Program-made: the position numbers and the translations under genes
Notes under the pieces: generated by a model
The model's input: the letters and a program-made list of their open reading frames with translations, nothing else
Told to the model about the DNA's origin: nothing
The model's database searches: none
In this document: piece by piece, positions 9,063-20,280 of the stretch
Layout: each line of letters begins with the position of its first letter
Position numbering within the stretch: position 1 is the first letter of the stretch
Assembly (NCBI GenBank): GCA_019119355.1
Contig: DWXE01000028.1
Location: 78,859 to 142,858 of the forward strand
DNA length: 64,000 nucleotides
From: Candidatus Eisenbergiella merdigallinarum
GTDB taxonomy: Bacteria > Bacillota > Clostridia > Lachnospirales > Lachnospiraceae
Reading direction: 5' to 3'

Positions 9063-9605
9063 CTATTGATAAAATTGCCGGCAGAATTCCTCTGAGGAAA
9101 GCCGCTCCTGCACCTCCTCGCTCCATCGATCCGGCGAAAGCAGATTTGACAGCGGGCTGCCGAAAATATCTTCGATTTCCTTTCGTTTCAAAGAGTAGCT
9201 CCCGTCGGAGAAGTTACAGGTGATGCCCGCCAGATTATCGATGGCCGCCATAGCCGCAACAGAATTGTATACGGAATCCCTCCGCGCCTTTTCCTCGCCG
9301 ATATTCCGGACGGTATCGAGATAGTTGACCGTCAGAGTGCAGTCGTCCGGGTCGATTTCATATTTCCTGGCGATATCGTTCAGCGGAAGATTTTCAAAAA
9401 GGCCGCCGATATTGCTCGCGTCTCCGACATAGGCCGATCTGTAGTCTTCAATCGCGGAGATATCATGCGTCAGCGCATCGGTCTGATTGCGCGCATAGTC
9501 CGCCCGCTTCGCCCGGTCAGCCGGGATGATCCAAAATTGAATGGCGCAGAACCAGACGACTGCGACGGCCAACAGGGCGACGATTCCTTTGTTTTTCCTA
9601 TTCAT
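9063..9605 (-). CDS. DUF4825-like membrane-anchored protein
   Basis: 180 residues: one N-terminal membrane anchor (IVALLAVAVVWFCAIQFWII) and a soluble outer domain. The segment YRSAYVGDASNIGGLFENLP followed by CTLTVNYLD resembles DUF4825 domains, found in Firmicutes surface or BlaR-associated proteins. Its start overlaps the preceding gene by eight bases, so it is cotranslated in the PadR operon. Function unknown; an envelope role is an inference from topology. Confidence 0.7.
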   Translation of the reverse strand: MNRKNKGIVALLAVAVVWFCAIQFWIIPADRAKRADYARNQTDALTHDISAIEDYRSAYVGDASNIGGLFENLPLNDIARKYEIDPDDCTLTVNYLDTVRNIGEEKARRDSVYNSVAAMAAIDNLAGITCNFSDGSYSLKRKEIEDIFGSPLSNLLSPDRWSEEVQERLSSEEFCRQFYQ

Positions 9606-10263
9606 CTTCCTGACCCTTTCTGTTTCTTAACAGGAGTTTTGAAAAGCTGCTGAACGTGATGGGGATGAAGATCGTAAGCAGGGGCAGATAGAACCGCACC
9701 GCTATATTCGCCATTTGATACGGGCCGCTGATATTCAGGGGTCTGCCAAACCAGATATCGCTCCCGAAGGTCAGCGCCGCCATCGTTCCGACAGCCACGA
9801 GGAAGAACAGGCCCCAAATCCTCCACGCCATTTTTCTGTGCCGTTCGCTCGCCGTCACGGACAGTACCCCGACTCCGTCCGCGGGTTGATTTCTTCCCAA
9901 AAGACAGGCGCAGCCGGAAACGATGACGCAAAAGAGCCCTGCGTAGCTGACCGAAGCATATCCTGTAAAGAGAAGCGGAAAAGAGAAGATCCAGAAGAGG
10001 ATCGAGTGAAGCAATACCGTCTGTCTGCATTCCAGACGATACCTGCCGACATCGGTAAGCTGGTTTCCGTCAATCAGAAAATCCACAGCCGACAGACTTT
10101 GTTTTGCCCGTTCCGCCGCGCTTTCGGCGTCCATGCCCTGCGCAACCAGATCGTCCCGTTTGGCGATCATATTGCTGACGATTTCCTCCTTCAGATCCTT
10201 TAGCTCCGGCGTTACCCGCTGGTTCCGGAACAAGCCGTCCACATATTTTTCCAGATCCGTCAT
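9598..10263 (-). CDS. Membrane protein with permease-prefix-like N-terminal domain
   Basis: 221 residues. The ATG at 10263 overlaps the PadR stop (ATGA) and follows a GGGAGGT ribosome site; a longer upstream frame is rejected. Residues 1-60 (MTDLEKYVDGLFRNQRVTPE) resemble the helical domain found at the start of many PadR-linked membrane proteins and called permease prefix domain 1. Four hydrophobic segments follow, including LHSILFWIFSFPLLFTGYA. PadR/membrane-protein pairs usually respond to envelope stress or antimicrobials; here that is inference. Confidence 0.75.
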   Translation of the reverse strand: MTDLEKYVDGLFRNQRVTPELKDLKEEIVSNMIAKRDDLVAQGMDAESAAERAKQSLSAVDFLIDGNQLTDVGRYRLECRQTVLLHSILFWIFSFPLLFTGYASVSYAGLFCVIVSGCACLLGRNQPADGVGVLSVTASERHRKMAWRIWGLFFLVAVGTMAALTFGSDIWFGRPLNISGPYQMANIAVRFYLPLLTIFIPITFSSFSKLLLRNRKGQEDE

Positions 10264-10607
10264 CTGTCCGCACCTCCCTGGAGAAGCATTGTGATAATTT
10301 TCTGAGCGTGCAGCCACCCGGCGAGCGCCCTTTCATAGGCGGCTTTTCCGCTCTCTGTAATATGATAATATTTCCGCCGCCCGCCCTGCGACTGGTCGCC
10401 CCAGTAGCTCACGATATGTCCCTGCTTTTCAAGGCGTTTCAGGCTGGTATATAAAGACGGCTCTTTCAGTTCATATTCGTTTCCGCTGTTCACGGACACA
10501 GCTTTCATAATTTCGTAGCCGTAATTGTCGCAATCTTTCAGGATTCTCAGAATGATGGCGTCAATATGGCCGCGGATTAAATCGCTGCTGATATTCTGCT
10601 CCGGCAT
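10260..10607 (-). CDS. PadR-family transcriptional regulator
   Basis: 115 residues from the ATG at 10607, which follows GGAGGTGA by five bases. It has the PadR winged helix: GHIDAIILRILKDCDNYGYE, then the recognition segment EPSLYTSLKRLEKQG and the wing GGRRKYYHITESGK. It heads a three-gene operon with two membrane proteins whose genes overlap it and each other, so it most likely represses that operon. The inducer is unknown. Confidence 0.93.
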   Translation of the reverse strand: MPEQNISSDLIRGHIDAIILRILKDCDNYGYEIMKAVSVNSGNEYELKEPSLYTSLKRLEKQGHIVSYWGDQSQGGRRKYYHITESGKAAYERALAGWLHAQKIITMLLQGGADR

Positions 10608-10626
10608 CCGCCTCACCTCCAAAGCC

Positions 10627-10656
10627 ATCATACCTCAAAATTACTATGTGTGTCAA
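10627..10656 (-). promoter_or_regulatory. Promoter of the PadR operon
   Basis: Minus-strand TTGACA (10651-10656), 18-base spacer, TATGAT (10627-10632), just upstream of the PadR ribosome site. The spacer and upstream flank contain ACAT/ATGT elements of the type PadR proteins bind, consistent with autoregulation. Confidence 0.65.
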
Positions 10657-10675
10657 TGTACTTTGTCACAAATTC

Positions 10676-10726
10676 AAAAACAAAAAGAGCAGATGAAAGG
10701 CAACCTGCTCTCTCACCTGCTCTTTT
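10676..10726 (-). terminator. Rho-independent terminator of the hrcA-dnaJ operon
   Basis: Minus-strand stem AAAAGAGCAG (10717-10726) with CTGCTCTTTT (10683-10692), followed by a T-rich tail. It lies 40-90 bases beyond the dnaJ stop. Confidence 0.82.
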
Positions 10727-10765
10727 CCGCACCATGTGCGGCAGCTACGATCCTTCGATTCCGCT

Positions 10766-11938
10766 CTATTTGTTAAAAAATCCCCGTTTCTTCTTTTCCT
10801 TATGGGGCTGCTCTTCCCCGGACGCACGATCCGCGGCGTGCAGGCTGTCGCCCGTATGCTCGTCGAACTTGCGCAGAAGCTCCTTCGCCTCGGAAGAGAG
10901 CCGTTCCGGCGTCTGGACCACCAGGGTGACGTAATGATCGCCCCGCACGTCCTTGCTGCGCAGGGAGGGGACGCCCTTTCCTTTCAGGCGCACCCGGGTA
11001 TCGGTCTGCGTTCCCGGCTTCACGTCGTAAATCACCTTGCCGTCCACCGTGTCGATGACCACCTCTCCGCCCAGCGCCGCCACCGCAAAGGAAATCGGCA
11101 CCGTGGAATAGATGTTCGTATCCTGCCGCTGGAAAATGGGGTGTCTGCCCACGATCACTTCCACCAGGACGTCGCCTCTGGGGCCGCCGTTGACGCCCGG
11201 CTCGCCCTGGCCCGCCAGCCGCTTGCACTGGCCGTTGTCGATGCCGGCCGGAATGGTCACCGCGAACCGCTTCTTCATGGGAACGTAGCCGGTTCCGCGG
11301 CAGTCCGCGCACTTCTCCCGGATGATCTTCCCGCTGCCGCCGCAGTCCGGACAGGTCTGTACGTTCCGAACCGTGCCGAAGAAGGACTGCTGGGTGAAGA
11401 CCACCTGGCCCTTGCCGCCGCACTTCGGGCAGGTCACCGGGCTGGTGCCGGGCTTCGCGCCCGTTCCGTGGCAGGTCTTACACTCCTCCTTCACCGTCAG
11501 CTCGATTTCCTTTTCCGTACCGAATACCGCTTCCTCGAAGGTAATCCTCACGCTGGTGCGCAGATTCGCCCCCTTCATGGGGCCGCTTCTGGCGCCGCCG
11601 CTCCTCCTTCCGCCGAACAGATCGCCGAAAATATCTCCGAAGATGTCTCCAAAATCCGCGCTGTTGAAGTCGAAACCGCCGAAGCCTCCCGCTCCGCCTG
11701 CGCCGCCCTCGAACGCGGCGTGGCCGAACTGATCGTACTGACGGCGTTTTTCGGGATCGCTCAGGACTGCGTAGGCTTCGGAAGCTTCCTTAAACTTCTT
11801 TTCCGCTTCCTTGTCGCCCGGATTCATATCAGGATGGTATTTCTTTGCCAGAACCCTGTATGCTTTCTTGAGAGCTGCGTCGTCCGCGTTCCGGTCCACA
11901 CCGAGGACTTCGTAATAATCTCTTTTCTGTTCTGCCAT
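10766..11938 (-). CDS. dnaJ: Molecular chaperone DnaJ
   Basis: 390 residues in canonical DnaJ order. J domain at residues 5-70 with the HPD motif (KKYHPDMN), Gly/Phe-rich linker, four CxxCxGxG zinc repeats ([32 protein letters not shown]), then the C-terminal substrate-binding domains. It stimulates the DnaK ATPase and delivers unfolded clients. The ATG follows AAGGAG by seven bases. Last gene of the HrcA-controlled heat-shock operon. Confidence 0.98.
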   Translation of the reverse strand: MAEQKRDYYEVLGVDRNADDAALKKAYRVLAKKYHPDMNPGDKEAEKKFKEASEAYAVLSDPEKRRQYDQFGHAAFEGGAGGAGGFGGFDFNSADFGDIFGDIFGDLFGGRRSGGARSGPMKGANLRTSVRITFEEAVFGTEKEIELTVKEECKTCHGTGAKPGTSPVTCPKCGGKGQVVFTQQSFFGTVRNVQTCPDCGGSGKIIREKCADCRGTGYVPMKKRFAVTIPAGIDNGQCKRLAGQGEPGVNGGPRGDVLVEVIVGRHPIFQRQDTNIYSTVPISFAVAALGGEVVIDTVDGKVIYDVKPGTQTDTRVRLKGKGVPSLRSKDVRGDHYVTLVVQTPERLSSEAKELLRKFDEHTGDSLHAADRASGEEQPHKEKKKRGFFNK

Positions 11939-11997
11939 AATCCTACTCCTTCAAATTGATGCAACAGTCTGGCGAAGCCGAACTGTTACGCACGTTT

Positions 11998-12019
11998 GGG
12001 GGCCAATCGCTTGGCCCCC
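11998..12019 (-). other. Intercistronic hairpin between dnaK and dnaJ
   Basis: GGGGGCCAA (11998-12006) pairs perfectly with TTGGCCCCC (12011-12019) around a four-base loop. There is no T run on either strand, so it is probably an mRNA processing or stability element rather than a terminator, giving more DnaK than DnaJ. Confidence 0.6.
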
Positions 12020-12040
12020 GCTGTAAAAGCCCTTATTATT

Positions 12041-14044
<2,004 letters not shown>

Positions 14045-14716
14045 CTACTGCACCACGGCCACCATGCTGTGCCTGACGACGCTGTCCCGGTATTTATAAC
14101 CTTTCTGCAGCTCCTGCGCCACCGTGCCGGATTCCAGTTCGTCGTTCTCCACCTGCATCACCGCGTTGTGGAGCTCCGGATCGAACTCCTGGCCCACCGC
14201 ATCGATGGGGGTCACGCCCAGGTTTTCCAGCTCCGTCAGAAGCTGTCTGTAAATCTTGGTCATCCCCTCCACGAAGGGCTCTTCCTTCTGCTCTTCGGGC
14301 ACCATCGCCAGCCCTCTTTCAAAATTGTCCACCACCGGGAGGATCTTTTCGATCACGCTTTTGGCCCCGGTCTCGAACATGGCCGACTTCTCTTTTTCCG
14401 TGCGCTTGCGGAAGTTCTCGAACTCCGCCATCTGGCGCATCACCTTATCCTGCAGCTCGGCGATCTGGGCCTTATAGCCCTCTTCCTTCTTATCCTTCTT
14501 TTTGGAAAAGAATCCCTTCTTCTCCCTGCCCGCGTCGGCGTCATCCTCTGCAGCCTGCGCGTCCTCCTGCTGCTCCTGTCCGGATTCCTCCTCCAGAACT
14601 TCCGCTTCGCAGGACGTCTCCGCGGCCCCTTCGGCCTGTGCCGCTTCGCTCTCAGGCGCTTCGCAGCCGGTTTCGGCTTCCTGATTCAATTCCTCGACCT
14701 TTCTTTCGTCTGCCAC
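14045..14716 (-). CDS. grpE: Nucleotide exchange factor GrpE
   Basis: 223 residues with a probable GTG start at 14716, five bases after GGAAGG. The first 100 residues are very acidic and low-complexity, with a Lys-rich patch (KKGFFSKKKDKKEEG). The conserved part follows: EFENFRKRTEKEKSAMFETG, then the C-terminal head VTPIDAVGQEFDPELHNAVM. It releases ADP from DnaK. The long acidic extension is larger than in most GrpE proteins. Confidence 0.97.
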   Translation of the reverse strand: MADERKVEELNQEAETGCEAPESEAAQAEGAAETSCEAEVLEEESGQEQQEDAQAAEDDADAGREKKGFFSKKKDKKEEGYKAQIAELQDKVMRQMAEFENFRKRTEKEKSAMFETGAKSVIEKILPVVDNFERGLAMVPEEQKEEPFVEGMTKIYRQLLTELENLGVTPIDAVGQEFDPELHNAVMQVENDELESGTVAQELQKGYKYRDSVVRHSMVAVVQ

Positions 14717-14731
14717 GTCTGCCTTCCTTTC

Positions 14732-15766
14732 CTACTTCTTATGATATAAAGTGTCCAACTGGTTCATCAGCGTCTTTAAGGTGCCGATGACCTTGTCGTA
14801 ATCCATCCGTTTGGGTCCGATGATGCCGATGGTCCCGCGCATCCCGTCTCCCAGTTCATAAGTGGCGGTCACCACGCTGCAGTCCTTCATGGACTGCACC
14901 GGCATCTCGTTGCCGATATAGACCTGAATGCCCGTGCCGGTTTCATCCGAAAGGTTTTCCTGCACCAGTTCCGTCAGCGCCTGCTCCTCTTCGAATACGT
15001 TGATCAGCTCGCTGGCTTTCTCCCGGTTGTCGGTCAGCTCCGGATATTTCAGAATGTTGTTGGTTCCGCTGGTATAGATCTTCAAATCCTCGTCGGACTT
15101 GATCGCCTCCGCCACCGCGTCGATCACGTCGCTGACGATGGAGCTGTGGATCCCCGCCTGCTGCTTTAAGGCCGCGATCATGGCCAGGTTGATCTCTTCG
15201 ATGGAAAGGCCGTTCAAATGGGTGTTCAGCAGGATATTCAGCTTCAGCATCGTCTCGTCGTCCAGGGCTTCGTCCACATTCAGGATCGTATTCTTGATGA
15301 CGTTGCCCTCCACCACGATGACCGCCAGCAGCTGATGCGCATCCACCCGGGAAAGCTGGATGAACTTGAGCTTGTTGCCCCGGTACTGCGGAGCCGTGAT
15401 CATGGCCGCGTAGTTCGTATTCGTGGCGAGCACCCTGGCCACCCGCTTCAAAAGGGTGTCCATCTTCTCGTCCTTCTCCGTCAGAAGCCCCTTGAGCTCC
15501 TCGACTTCCCGCTCCTTTTCCTCCAGCATGGTATCCACATAAAAGCGATATCCCTTATCGGAAGGAATCCTCCCCGCGGAAGTATGGGGCTGGATGATAT
15601 AGCCCATCTCCTCCAGATCGGACATCTCGTTGCGGATGGTGGCGGAACTCAAATTCAGATCGGTGTATTTGGAAATCGTCCTGCTGCCCACCGGTTCCCC
15701 GGTCTCCAGATAATTCCGGATCACGGCCTGCAGAATCTTGCACTTCCTTTCATCCAGTTCCATCAT
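14732..15766 (-). CDS. hrcA: Heat-inducible transcriptional repressor HrcA
   Basis: 344 residues, full family length. N-terminal winged helix (LDERKCKILQAVIRNYLETG, then SSATIRNEMSDLEEMGYI) and central and C-terminal HrcA domains with IGPKRMDYDKVIGTLKTLM. Two adjacent ATGs are possible starts; the second has the better spacing to GAGGTGG. HrcA binds the CIRCE element immediately upstream, repressing its own operon until GroEL is drawn away by misfolded protein. Confidence 0.98.
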   Translation of the reverse strand: MMELDERKCKILQAVIRNYLETGEPVGSRTISKYTDLNLSSATIRNEMSDLEEMGYIIQPHTSAGRIPSDKGYRFYVDTMLEEKEREVEELKGLLTEKDEKMDTLLKRVARVLATNTNYAAMITAPQYRGNKLKFIQLSRVDAHQLLAVIVVEGNVIKNTILNVDEALDDETMLKLNILLNTHLNGLSIEEINLAMIAALKQQAGIHSSIVSDVIDAVAEAIKSDEDLKIYTSGTNNILKYPELTDNREKASELINVFEEEQALTELVQENLSDETGTGIQVYIGNEMPVQSMKDCSVVTATYELGDGMRGTIGIIGPKRMDYDKVIGTLKTLMNQLDTLYHKK

Positions 15767-15785
15767 CCCACCTCGCTTCGTCTTA

Positions 15786-15812
15786 TTAGCACTCGTTCCT
15801 TTTGAGTGCTAA
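15786..15812 (-). promoter_or_regulatory. CIRCE operator (HrcA binding site)
   Basis: Perfect consensus inverted repeat TTAGCACTC (15786-15794), nine-base spacer, GAGTGCTAA (15804-15812). It lies between the promoter and the hrcA start, the standard position for repression. Confidence 0.98.
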
Positions 15813-15827
15813 CACCTTCTGATGCTT

Positions 15828-15856
15828 AAGATACCACTATCCCTATTTATTGTCAA
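15828..15856 (-). promoter_or_regulatory. Sigma-A promoter of the hrcA-grpE-dnaK-dnaJ operon
   Basis: Minus-strand TTGACA (15851-15856), 17-base spacer, TATCTT (15828-15833). The CIRCE repeat begins about 15 bases downstream, so HrcA would cover the transcription start. The -35 box lies within the last codons of the neighbouring DUF4091 gene. Confidence 0.88.
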
Positions 15857-17567
15857 CCTCTTTTTCAAAAATTACCGATGAAGAAAATGTGAAAAATTTA
15901 CAAACTTCTTCCAGCAGTTTTTCCCTCAGCCGCCAGAAGTCCGCCGGATCGTCCGGGCAGTCAGGAAAGTCCTTCCAGCGCCAGTTCTCCAGCAGTTTTT
16001 CCACCGCCGCTCTCCCTTCCCGTTCCTCCAGGAGCTGAAGAAGGCGCACATCCTGCAGCGCTTCGTAAAAGACCGCCTGGCGGATGGACTCCACCGGCCC
16101 CTCCTGCCCCGGATAGACAGAGAAGGCGTCGCCCGCCGGGAAGGTCTTCATGCAGTCCGTGATCGCGTAGGGGTCCAGCAGCCCGGCCGACCCCGGGGTC
16201 AGCCAGTAATTGTATCCCCAGTGCAAAAATCCCTCCACCCGGTTGCAGTAAATCTGGATGCCGATGCTCCGGTTGCGCACCGATGGCATTCCCAGAAAGC
16301 GGTTGGAAACCCCCGTGGACTGGGCGCAGCAATAGTAGGCGAAAAGAGGGCGCACCCCTTTTTCCAGAAACGGGCCGATATGGTCCGCAGCGCATACCGG
16401 CAGGTCGATCAGCCCTTTTTCATAGAAGGAAAGATCGGAGATGGCGTCCATCACCGGGCGCTCGCCGATGTGCTTCCTGAGGATTTCGTTGGATCGTTTG
16501 TAGGAGCCGAGCTGATTTTCCGAAGGCTCGTCCGAAACGTGGAAAAAGCAGCGCTCCCACACCCCCTCTTCCTTCAGGAAATCGGCCAGACATGGCAGGA
16601 ACGCGTCGAGGAAATCCGCGTAAGCGGGATCGTCCGCCCCGGTCTCCCAGCCGAAAACGCGCCGTCTCCCCGTTTCCGTTTCCGCCTCGATCTTCGGCGC
16701 GCAGGCGGCTCCCCACTGGCTGAACAGGTGGGAGATTTCAAAATACCGGATGCCGCATGCGCTGCACATCCGGATCCACCGCCTCAAATGCCCGAAACCG
16801 AAGCTCCAGGGAGCGCCTTCCGCCTCCCGTTTCACTTCCACCAGCTGCACCGTCAGCCGCTCTTTTCCCACCGGCGTATCCAGGGGCGGGGTAAAAACCG
16901 GCGTCAGGATCATGTTGACCCCGTTTTTCGCCGCGCAGGACACATACCGCTCCGCCAGCGCCCACCATTCTTCCGACAGGGCGCTGACCCCGTACCGGAG
17001 GGCCAGGCAGTCCCCGTGAAACCACTGGGTGAAGACGGTCTTTTGCTCCGGCAGCCGGCAGGGGAGCACGGTCAGCTCATATTCCGCCCCGGCCAGCAGC
17101 CGTTCTCCCTCCCCGCCTTCTTCCCAAAAGCGGATTCGGATGGGTAAAACCGCCGGTTTCCCGCTGTCCTTTGCCAGATCTCCGTTCCGGATCAGCTCTT
17201 CCCCCTCCACGGCGATCCAGAGGGCGTTGGCCCCGTCGGAGCAGACGCGCAGCCCGTTCCCCTCTTCCAGAGGGAGCAGGGGATCCGGAAACAGCCCGGG
17301 CAGCGTCCTTTCGTAGCGGTCGTCGGCCCAGGCCGGATGCACGTACTCCGCCGGCACGCGCCCTGCCCGCCGGATCGTGATGCCCCCGCAGTCCGGTTCC
17401 AGTTCCACCCGTATCCGGGACGGCGGGCCGTCGAAACGATAGCCCAGCTGAAAGGAAAACCGTTCGTTGGCCAGCATGGTTCCCGCTCCCGTCGTCCTCT
17501 CCGTCCATTCCCAGTCCTGTTCCGGGAACACCCTGTCCAGGGATGTAAAAAATTTCGTTTTCAACAT
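15843..17567 (-). CDS. DUF4091 domain-containing protein (putative glycoside-hydrolase-like)
   Basis: About 574 residues from MLKTKFFTSL at 17567, preceded by AAGGAG; a longer open frame to 17648 runs through a terminator and is rejected. The N-terminal half is beta-rich. The C-terminal half carries DUF4091 hallmarks: CFFHVSDEPSENQLGSYK, RNRSIGIQIYCNRVEGFLHW, GYNYWLTPGSAG and the tail VESIRQAVFYEALQDVRLLQ. Such proteins resemble TIM-barrel glycosidases and sit in polysaccharide-use loci, but their substrate is not established. No signal peptide. It stands alone between the heat-shock operon and the DUF6465 gene. Confidence 0.85.
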   Translation of the reverse strand: MLKTKFFTSLDRVFPEQDWEWTERTTGAGTMLANERFSFQLGYRFDGPPSRIRVELEPDCGGITIRRAGRVPAEYVHPAWADDRYERTLPGLFPDPLLPLEEGNGLRVCSDGANALWIAVEGEELIRNGDLAKDSGKPAVLPIRIRFWEEGGEGERLLAGAEYELTVLPCRLPEQKTVFTQWFHGDCLALRYGVSALSEEWWALAERYVSCAAKNGVNMILTPVFTPPLDTPVGKERLTVQLVEVKREAEGAPWSFGFGHLRRWIRMCSACGIRYFEISHLFSQWGAACAPKIEAETETGRRRVFGWETGADDPAYADFLDAFLPCLADFLKEEGVWERCFFHVSDEPSENQLGSYKRSNEILRKHIGERPVMDAISDLSFYEKGLIDLPVCAADHIGPFLEKGVRPLFAYYCCAQSTGVSNRFLGMPSVRNRSIGIQIYCNRVEGFLHWGYNYWLTPGSAGLLDPYAITDCMKTFPAGDAFSVYPGQEGPVESIRQAVFYEALQDVRLLQLLEEREGRAAVEKLLENWRWKDFPDCPDDPADFWRLREKLLEEVCKFFTFSSSVIFEKEVDNK

Positions 17568-17620
17568 GTGCAGCTCCTTCCCTGTCATATTAAAATAGTG
17601 AAGTTCCTTCCCCGTCGTAT

Positions 17621-17670
17621 AAAAAAGGCCGCCGCATCCTGACGCCATTTCGTCATTCGATGCGGCGGCC
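17621..17670 (-). terminator. Rho-independent terminator of the DUF6465 gene
   Basis: Minus strand: 12-bp perfect stem GGCCGCCGCATC (17659-17670) and GATGCGGCGGCC (17627-17638) followed by TTTTTT (17621-17626). It ends the DUF6465 transcript. Confidence 0.92.
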
Positions 17671-17692
17671 CGTCCGTTTCGTCAATCCCCGC

Positions 17693-18178
17693 TCAGATCG
17701 CGAAGTTGCCGGTGATCTCTCCGTTGATCACGTAATAAACCGCGTTCTCTTCCGGCTTCACATACAGCTCAACCGTCTGAAACTCTTCCTCTTTTTTGCC
17801 CAGGTCATATTTCCATACGTCCTTCGCGATCTCAACCAGCTTCTCGGCGGTGTAATCCTTGCCCGCGAACTGGATGCTCACGACGGCCTTCACTTCCTTC
17901 GCCTTCGCAGCCGTCTTTCTGGCGGGCGCCTTTTTGGGCTCCTCAGCCTTCGCAGGGGAAATTTCCTCCGCCTTCGCTGCCTTCACAGCGGTCTTCTTCG
18001 CGGGCGCCTTCTTCGCAGGGGCCGCCTTTTCGACCGTTTCTTCCTTCTTTTCAGGTTCTGCCTTTACCGGCTCCGCCTTCACGGCTTCTTTCAGTTCCGC
18101 TTTGGAAGCTTCTGCTTTTGCGACGGATGCCTTCGCTGCGGTCTTGGCCGGAGCTTTTTTCACTGTGCTCTTTGTCAT
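17693..18178 (-). CDS. DUF6465 family protein with histone-H1-like basic tail
   Basis: 161 residues from MTKSTVKKAPAKTA, whose ATG follows AAGGAGG. Residues 1-95 are almost only Ala, Lys, Glu, Pro and Val in KKAPAKK-type repeats, like bacterial H1-like proteins. Residues 96-161 (VVSIQFAGKDYTAEKLVEIA to NAVYYVINGEITGNFAI) match DUF6465, a small domain common in Lachnospiraceae. Nucleic-acid binding is plausible from composition but unproven. Monocistronic, with a strong terminator. Confidence 0.85.
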   Translation of the reverse strand: MTKSTVKKAPAKTAAKASVAKAEASKAELKEAVKAEPVKAEPEKKEETVEKAAPAKKAPAKKTAVKAAKAEEISPAKAEEPKKAPARKTAAKAKEVKAVVSIQFAGKDYTAEKLVEIAKDVWKYDLGKKEEEFQTVELYVKPEENAVYYVINGEITGNFAI

Positions 18179-18247
18179 AATATTCTCCTCCTTGCACACC
18201 CAGGTATCCTCTTCTCTTCTGCAATTCCAACTAGCCTTTACCTGAAT

Positions 18248-19567
18248 TTATGAGTTAGTGTAGCGCGAAACCGCCGGATTGTCAACCTTATTGATCCCGG
18301 AAAGGGGAATTTCCACCCGGAAACGGCTGCCTTTTCCTGGCTCGCTCTCCAGGCTCACGCTCCCTCCGTAGTAGGCCGCGATGTGCTTGACGATGGAAAG
18401 GCCCAGCCCCGTCCCCCCCATTTTCCGGCTTCTTCCCTTATCCACCCGGAAAAACCGTTCGAAGACCCGGGCCTGATCCTCCGGATCGATTCCCACGCCG
18501 TCGTCCGTCACTTCCATATAAATCGCCTCCGCGTCCTGTCGGATCACAGTCCACACATGTCCCCCGGGACGGTTGTATTTGATGCCGTTGCTGATCAGGT
18601 TCAGCAGCAGCTCCCGCATCTGCTGAACGCTGGCCTGCAGGGCGATATCGCCGCATTCGCCCAAAAGCTCCACCTGGCAGGAGGAAGCCTGGGGCTCCAG
18701 GGATTCCAGCACCTCCCGCAGAACGGCCTTCATCTGAACCCTGCTCAGCGTCACCTCCGCGTCCTTGCTCTCCAGACGGGATATCATCAGGATATCGTCG
18801 ATGAGCCCGGTCATGTGCTCCGTCTCCTTCAGGATCCGGTTCAGGAAGTCCTTCCGGGTGGCCTCGTCCTGCGCGAAGTCCTGGCACAGAAGCTCCGCGT
18901 ATCCGCGGATGGACGTGATGGGCGTTTTCAGTTCATGGGAAGCGTTCCCGAAAAAGTCCTGGCGGATCTTGCGGTCCTTTTCCATCTGCTCCATCTGGCG
19001 CTTCATTTCGTCCGCGGCCAGCCGGTTGGAAAACCGGGCCGCTACCGCCACGCCGATGATCAGCGCCACGGCCAGGCCCACGGTCAGAAGGGGAAGGAGC
19101 ACGATCATGTACTCCAGGAAATTATTATAAGGAATGGAGATGCGGATCACCTTCGTCTGATCCGCCGACAGCCTGGCCACATAGAGCAAATGCTTTCCCA
19201 GGCTCTCCGAATAGCGGGTGGCATAGCCGCTCCCCGACTCAAGCGCTTCCCGGATTTCCCTGCGCTCCAGGTGGTTCTCCATGGTCCCCACATTGTCCAT
19301 ATCGCTGTCCGCCAGCACCGTGCCGTTTCTGTCTATCACGGTGATCCGGGTATCCTCCCTCATCCCGAAGTCGTGCATCCGTCTGACCTGTTCTTCCAGC
19401 GGCTGCCCTCCGTTCAGGGAATAATCCACCACCCCGATGGCCTGGGTCATGAAATCGATATTTTCGTTCAGCATGTTCCTCATGAGAACGAAGGAAGAGA
19501 TGACGCTGCTCAGCGCCAGGGTCAGGACCAGGATCACCGTCACCCGTTTCAAAATCTGATTTCTCAT
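18248..19567 (-). CDS. Sensor histidine kinase, PhoR-like
   Basis: 439 residues: membrane helix 1 at 9-30, an extracytoplasmic sensor of about 120 residues, membrane helix 2 at 153-177, a coiled linker, the H box FFGNASHELKTPITSIRGYA with phosphoacceptor His211, then N, G1, F and G2 boxes (NLISNGIKYN, DDGVGI, FERFFRVD, GGTGLGLSIVKH). Its ATG overlaps the stop of the response-regulator gene (ATGA). Position after the regulator and a Na/Pi cotransporter gene suggests phosphate sensing. Confidence 0.93.
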   Translation of the reverse strand: MRNQILKRVTVILVLTLALSSVISSFVLMRNMLNENIDFMTQAIGVVDYSLNGGQPLEEQVRRMHDFGMREDTRITVIDRNGTVLADSDMDNVGTMENHLERREIREALESGSGYATRYSESLGKHLLYVARLSADQTKVIRISIPYNNFLEYMIVLLPLLTVGLAVALIIGVAVAARFSNRLAADEMKRQMEQMEKDRKIRQDFFGNASHELKTPITSIRGYAELLCQDFAQDEATRKDFLNRILKETEHMTGLIDDILMISRLESKDAEVTLSRVQMKAVLREVLESLEPQASSCQVELLGECGDIALQASVQQMRELLLNLISNGIKYNRPGGHVWTVIRQDAEAIYMEVTDDGVGIDPEDQARVFERFFRVDKGRSRKMGGTGLGLSIVKHIAAYYGGSVSLESEPGKGSRFRVEIPLSGINKVDNPAVSRYTNS

Positions 19568-20256
19568 GACGCTCCCTGAGGCTGCGTGAAGCGATATCCC
19601 ACGCTCCGCACGGTCTTAATATATTTTCCGCCCTCTTCTCCCAGCTTCTGGCGCAGGGTTTTGATATGGATATCCAGCGTTCTGGTCTCCACGTCGGCGC
19701 GCCAGTCCCAGAGCTTGTCCAGCAGCTCGTCCCGGGATACCACCCGGTTCCTGTTTTCCACCAGATAGGTCAAAAGCTCGTATTCCTTATAGGTCAGCAG
19801 GACGGCATGGTCGTTCACCTTCACTTCCCGGGCCGCCGTATCCAGAAAAATCGGCCCGAAGGAAAACTGCGTTTCCTCTTCCTTTTCTTCCCCGGCGGTC
19901 CTGCGAAGCAGGGAGCGGACCCGCGCCAGCAGCTCCAGCACGCTGAACGGTTTGGTCATGTAATCGTCCGCGCCCCCGTCCAGGCCCGCGACCTTGTCAT
20001 ATTCCTTATCCCTGGCGGTCAGCACCAGAACCGGAAGCTTCTTCCACTCCTTCTGCTCCCGGATTTTCCGGATGGCCTCCATCCCGTCCATGCCGGGCAG
20101 CATCAGATCGAAAATGGCCAGCTGAGGCTGTCGCACCTTAAAGGCCCCCAGCGCCTCCTCGGCGGTCTCAAAGGCCGCCGTCTCATAGCCGGATCCCTTC
20201 AGCGCCACTTCCACCAGGTTTCTGATATTTTCATCGTCTTCTATAATATAGATCAT
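19564..20256 (-). CDS. Response regulator, OmpR/PhoB family (PhoP-like)
   Basis: About 230 residues from MIYIIEDDENIRNL at 20256, chosen because GGAGGA lies eight bases upstream. Receiver domain with phosphoacceptor aspartate in AIFDLMLPGMDG (residue 50) and the conserved Lys in DDYMTKPFS. The C-terminal winged helix contains LLTYKEYELLTYLVENRNRV and RTLDIHIKTLRQKLG. Sits between the phosphate cotransporter and the PhoR-like kinase. Likely activates phosphate-starvation genes. Confidence 0.93.
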   Translation of the reverse strand: MIYIIEDDENIRNLVEVALKGSGYETAAFETAEEALGAFKVRQPQLAIFDLMLPGMDGMEAIRKIREQKEWKKLPVLVLTARDKEYDKVAGLDGGADDYMTKPFSVLELLARVRSLLRRTAGEEKEEETQFSFGPIFLDTAAREVKVNDHAVLLTYKEYELLTYLVENRNRVVSRDELLDKLWDWRADVETRTLDIHIKTLRQKLGEEGGKYIKTVRSVGYRFTQPQGAS

Positions 20257-20280
20257 GTGCCGCTCCTCCATCCGGCCTTC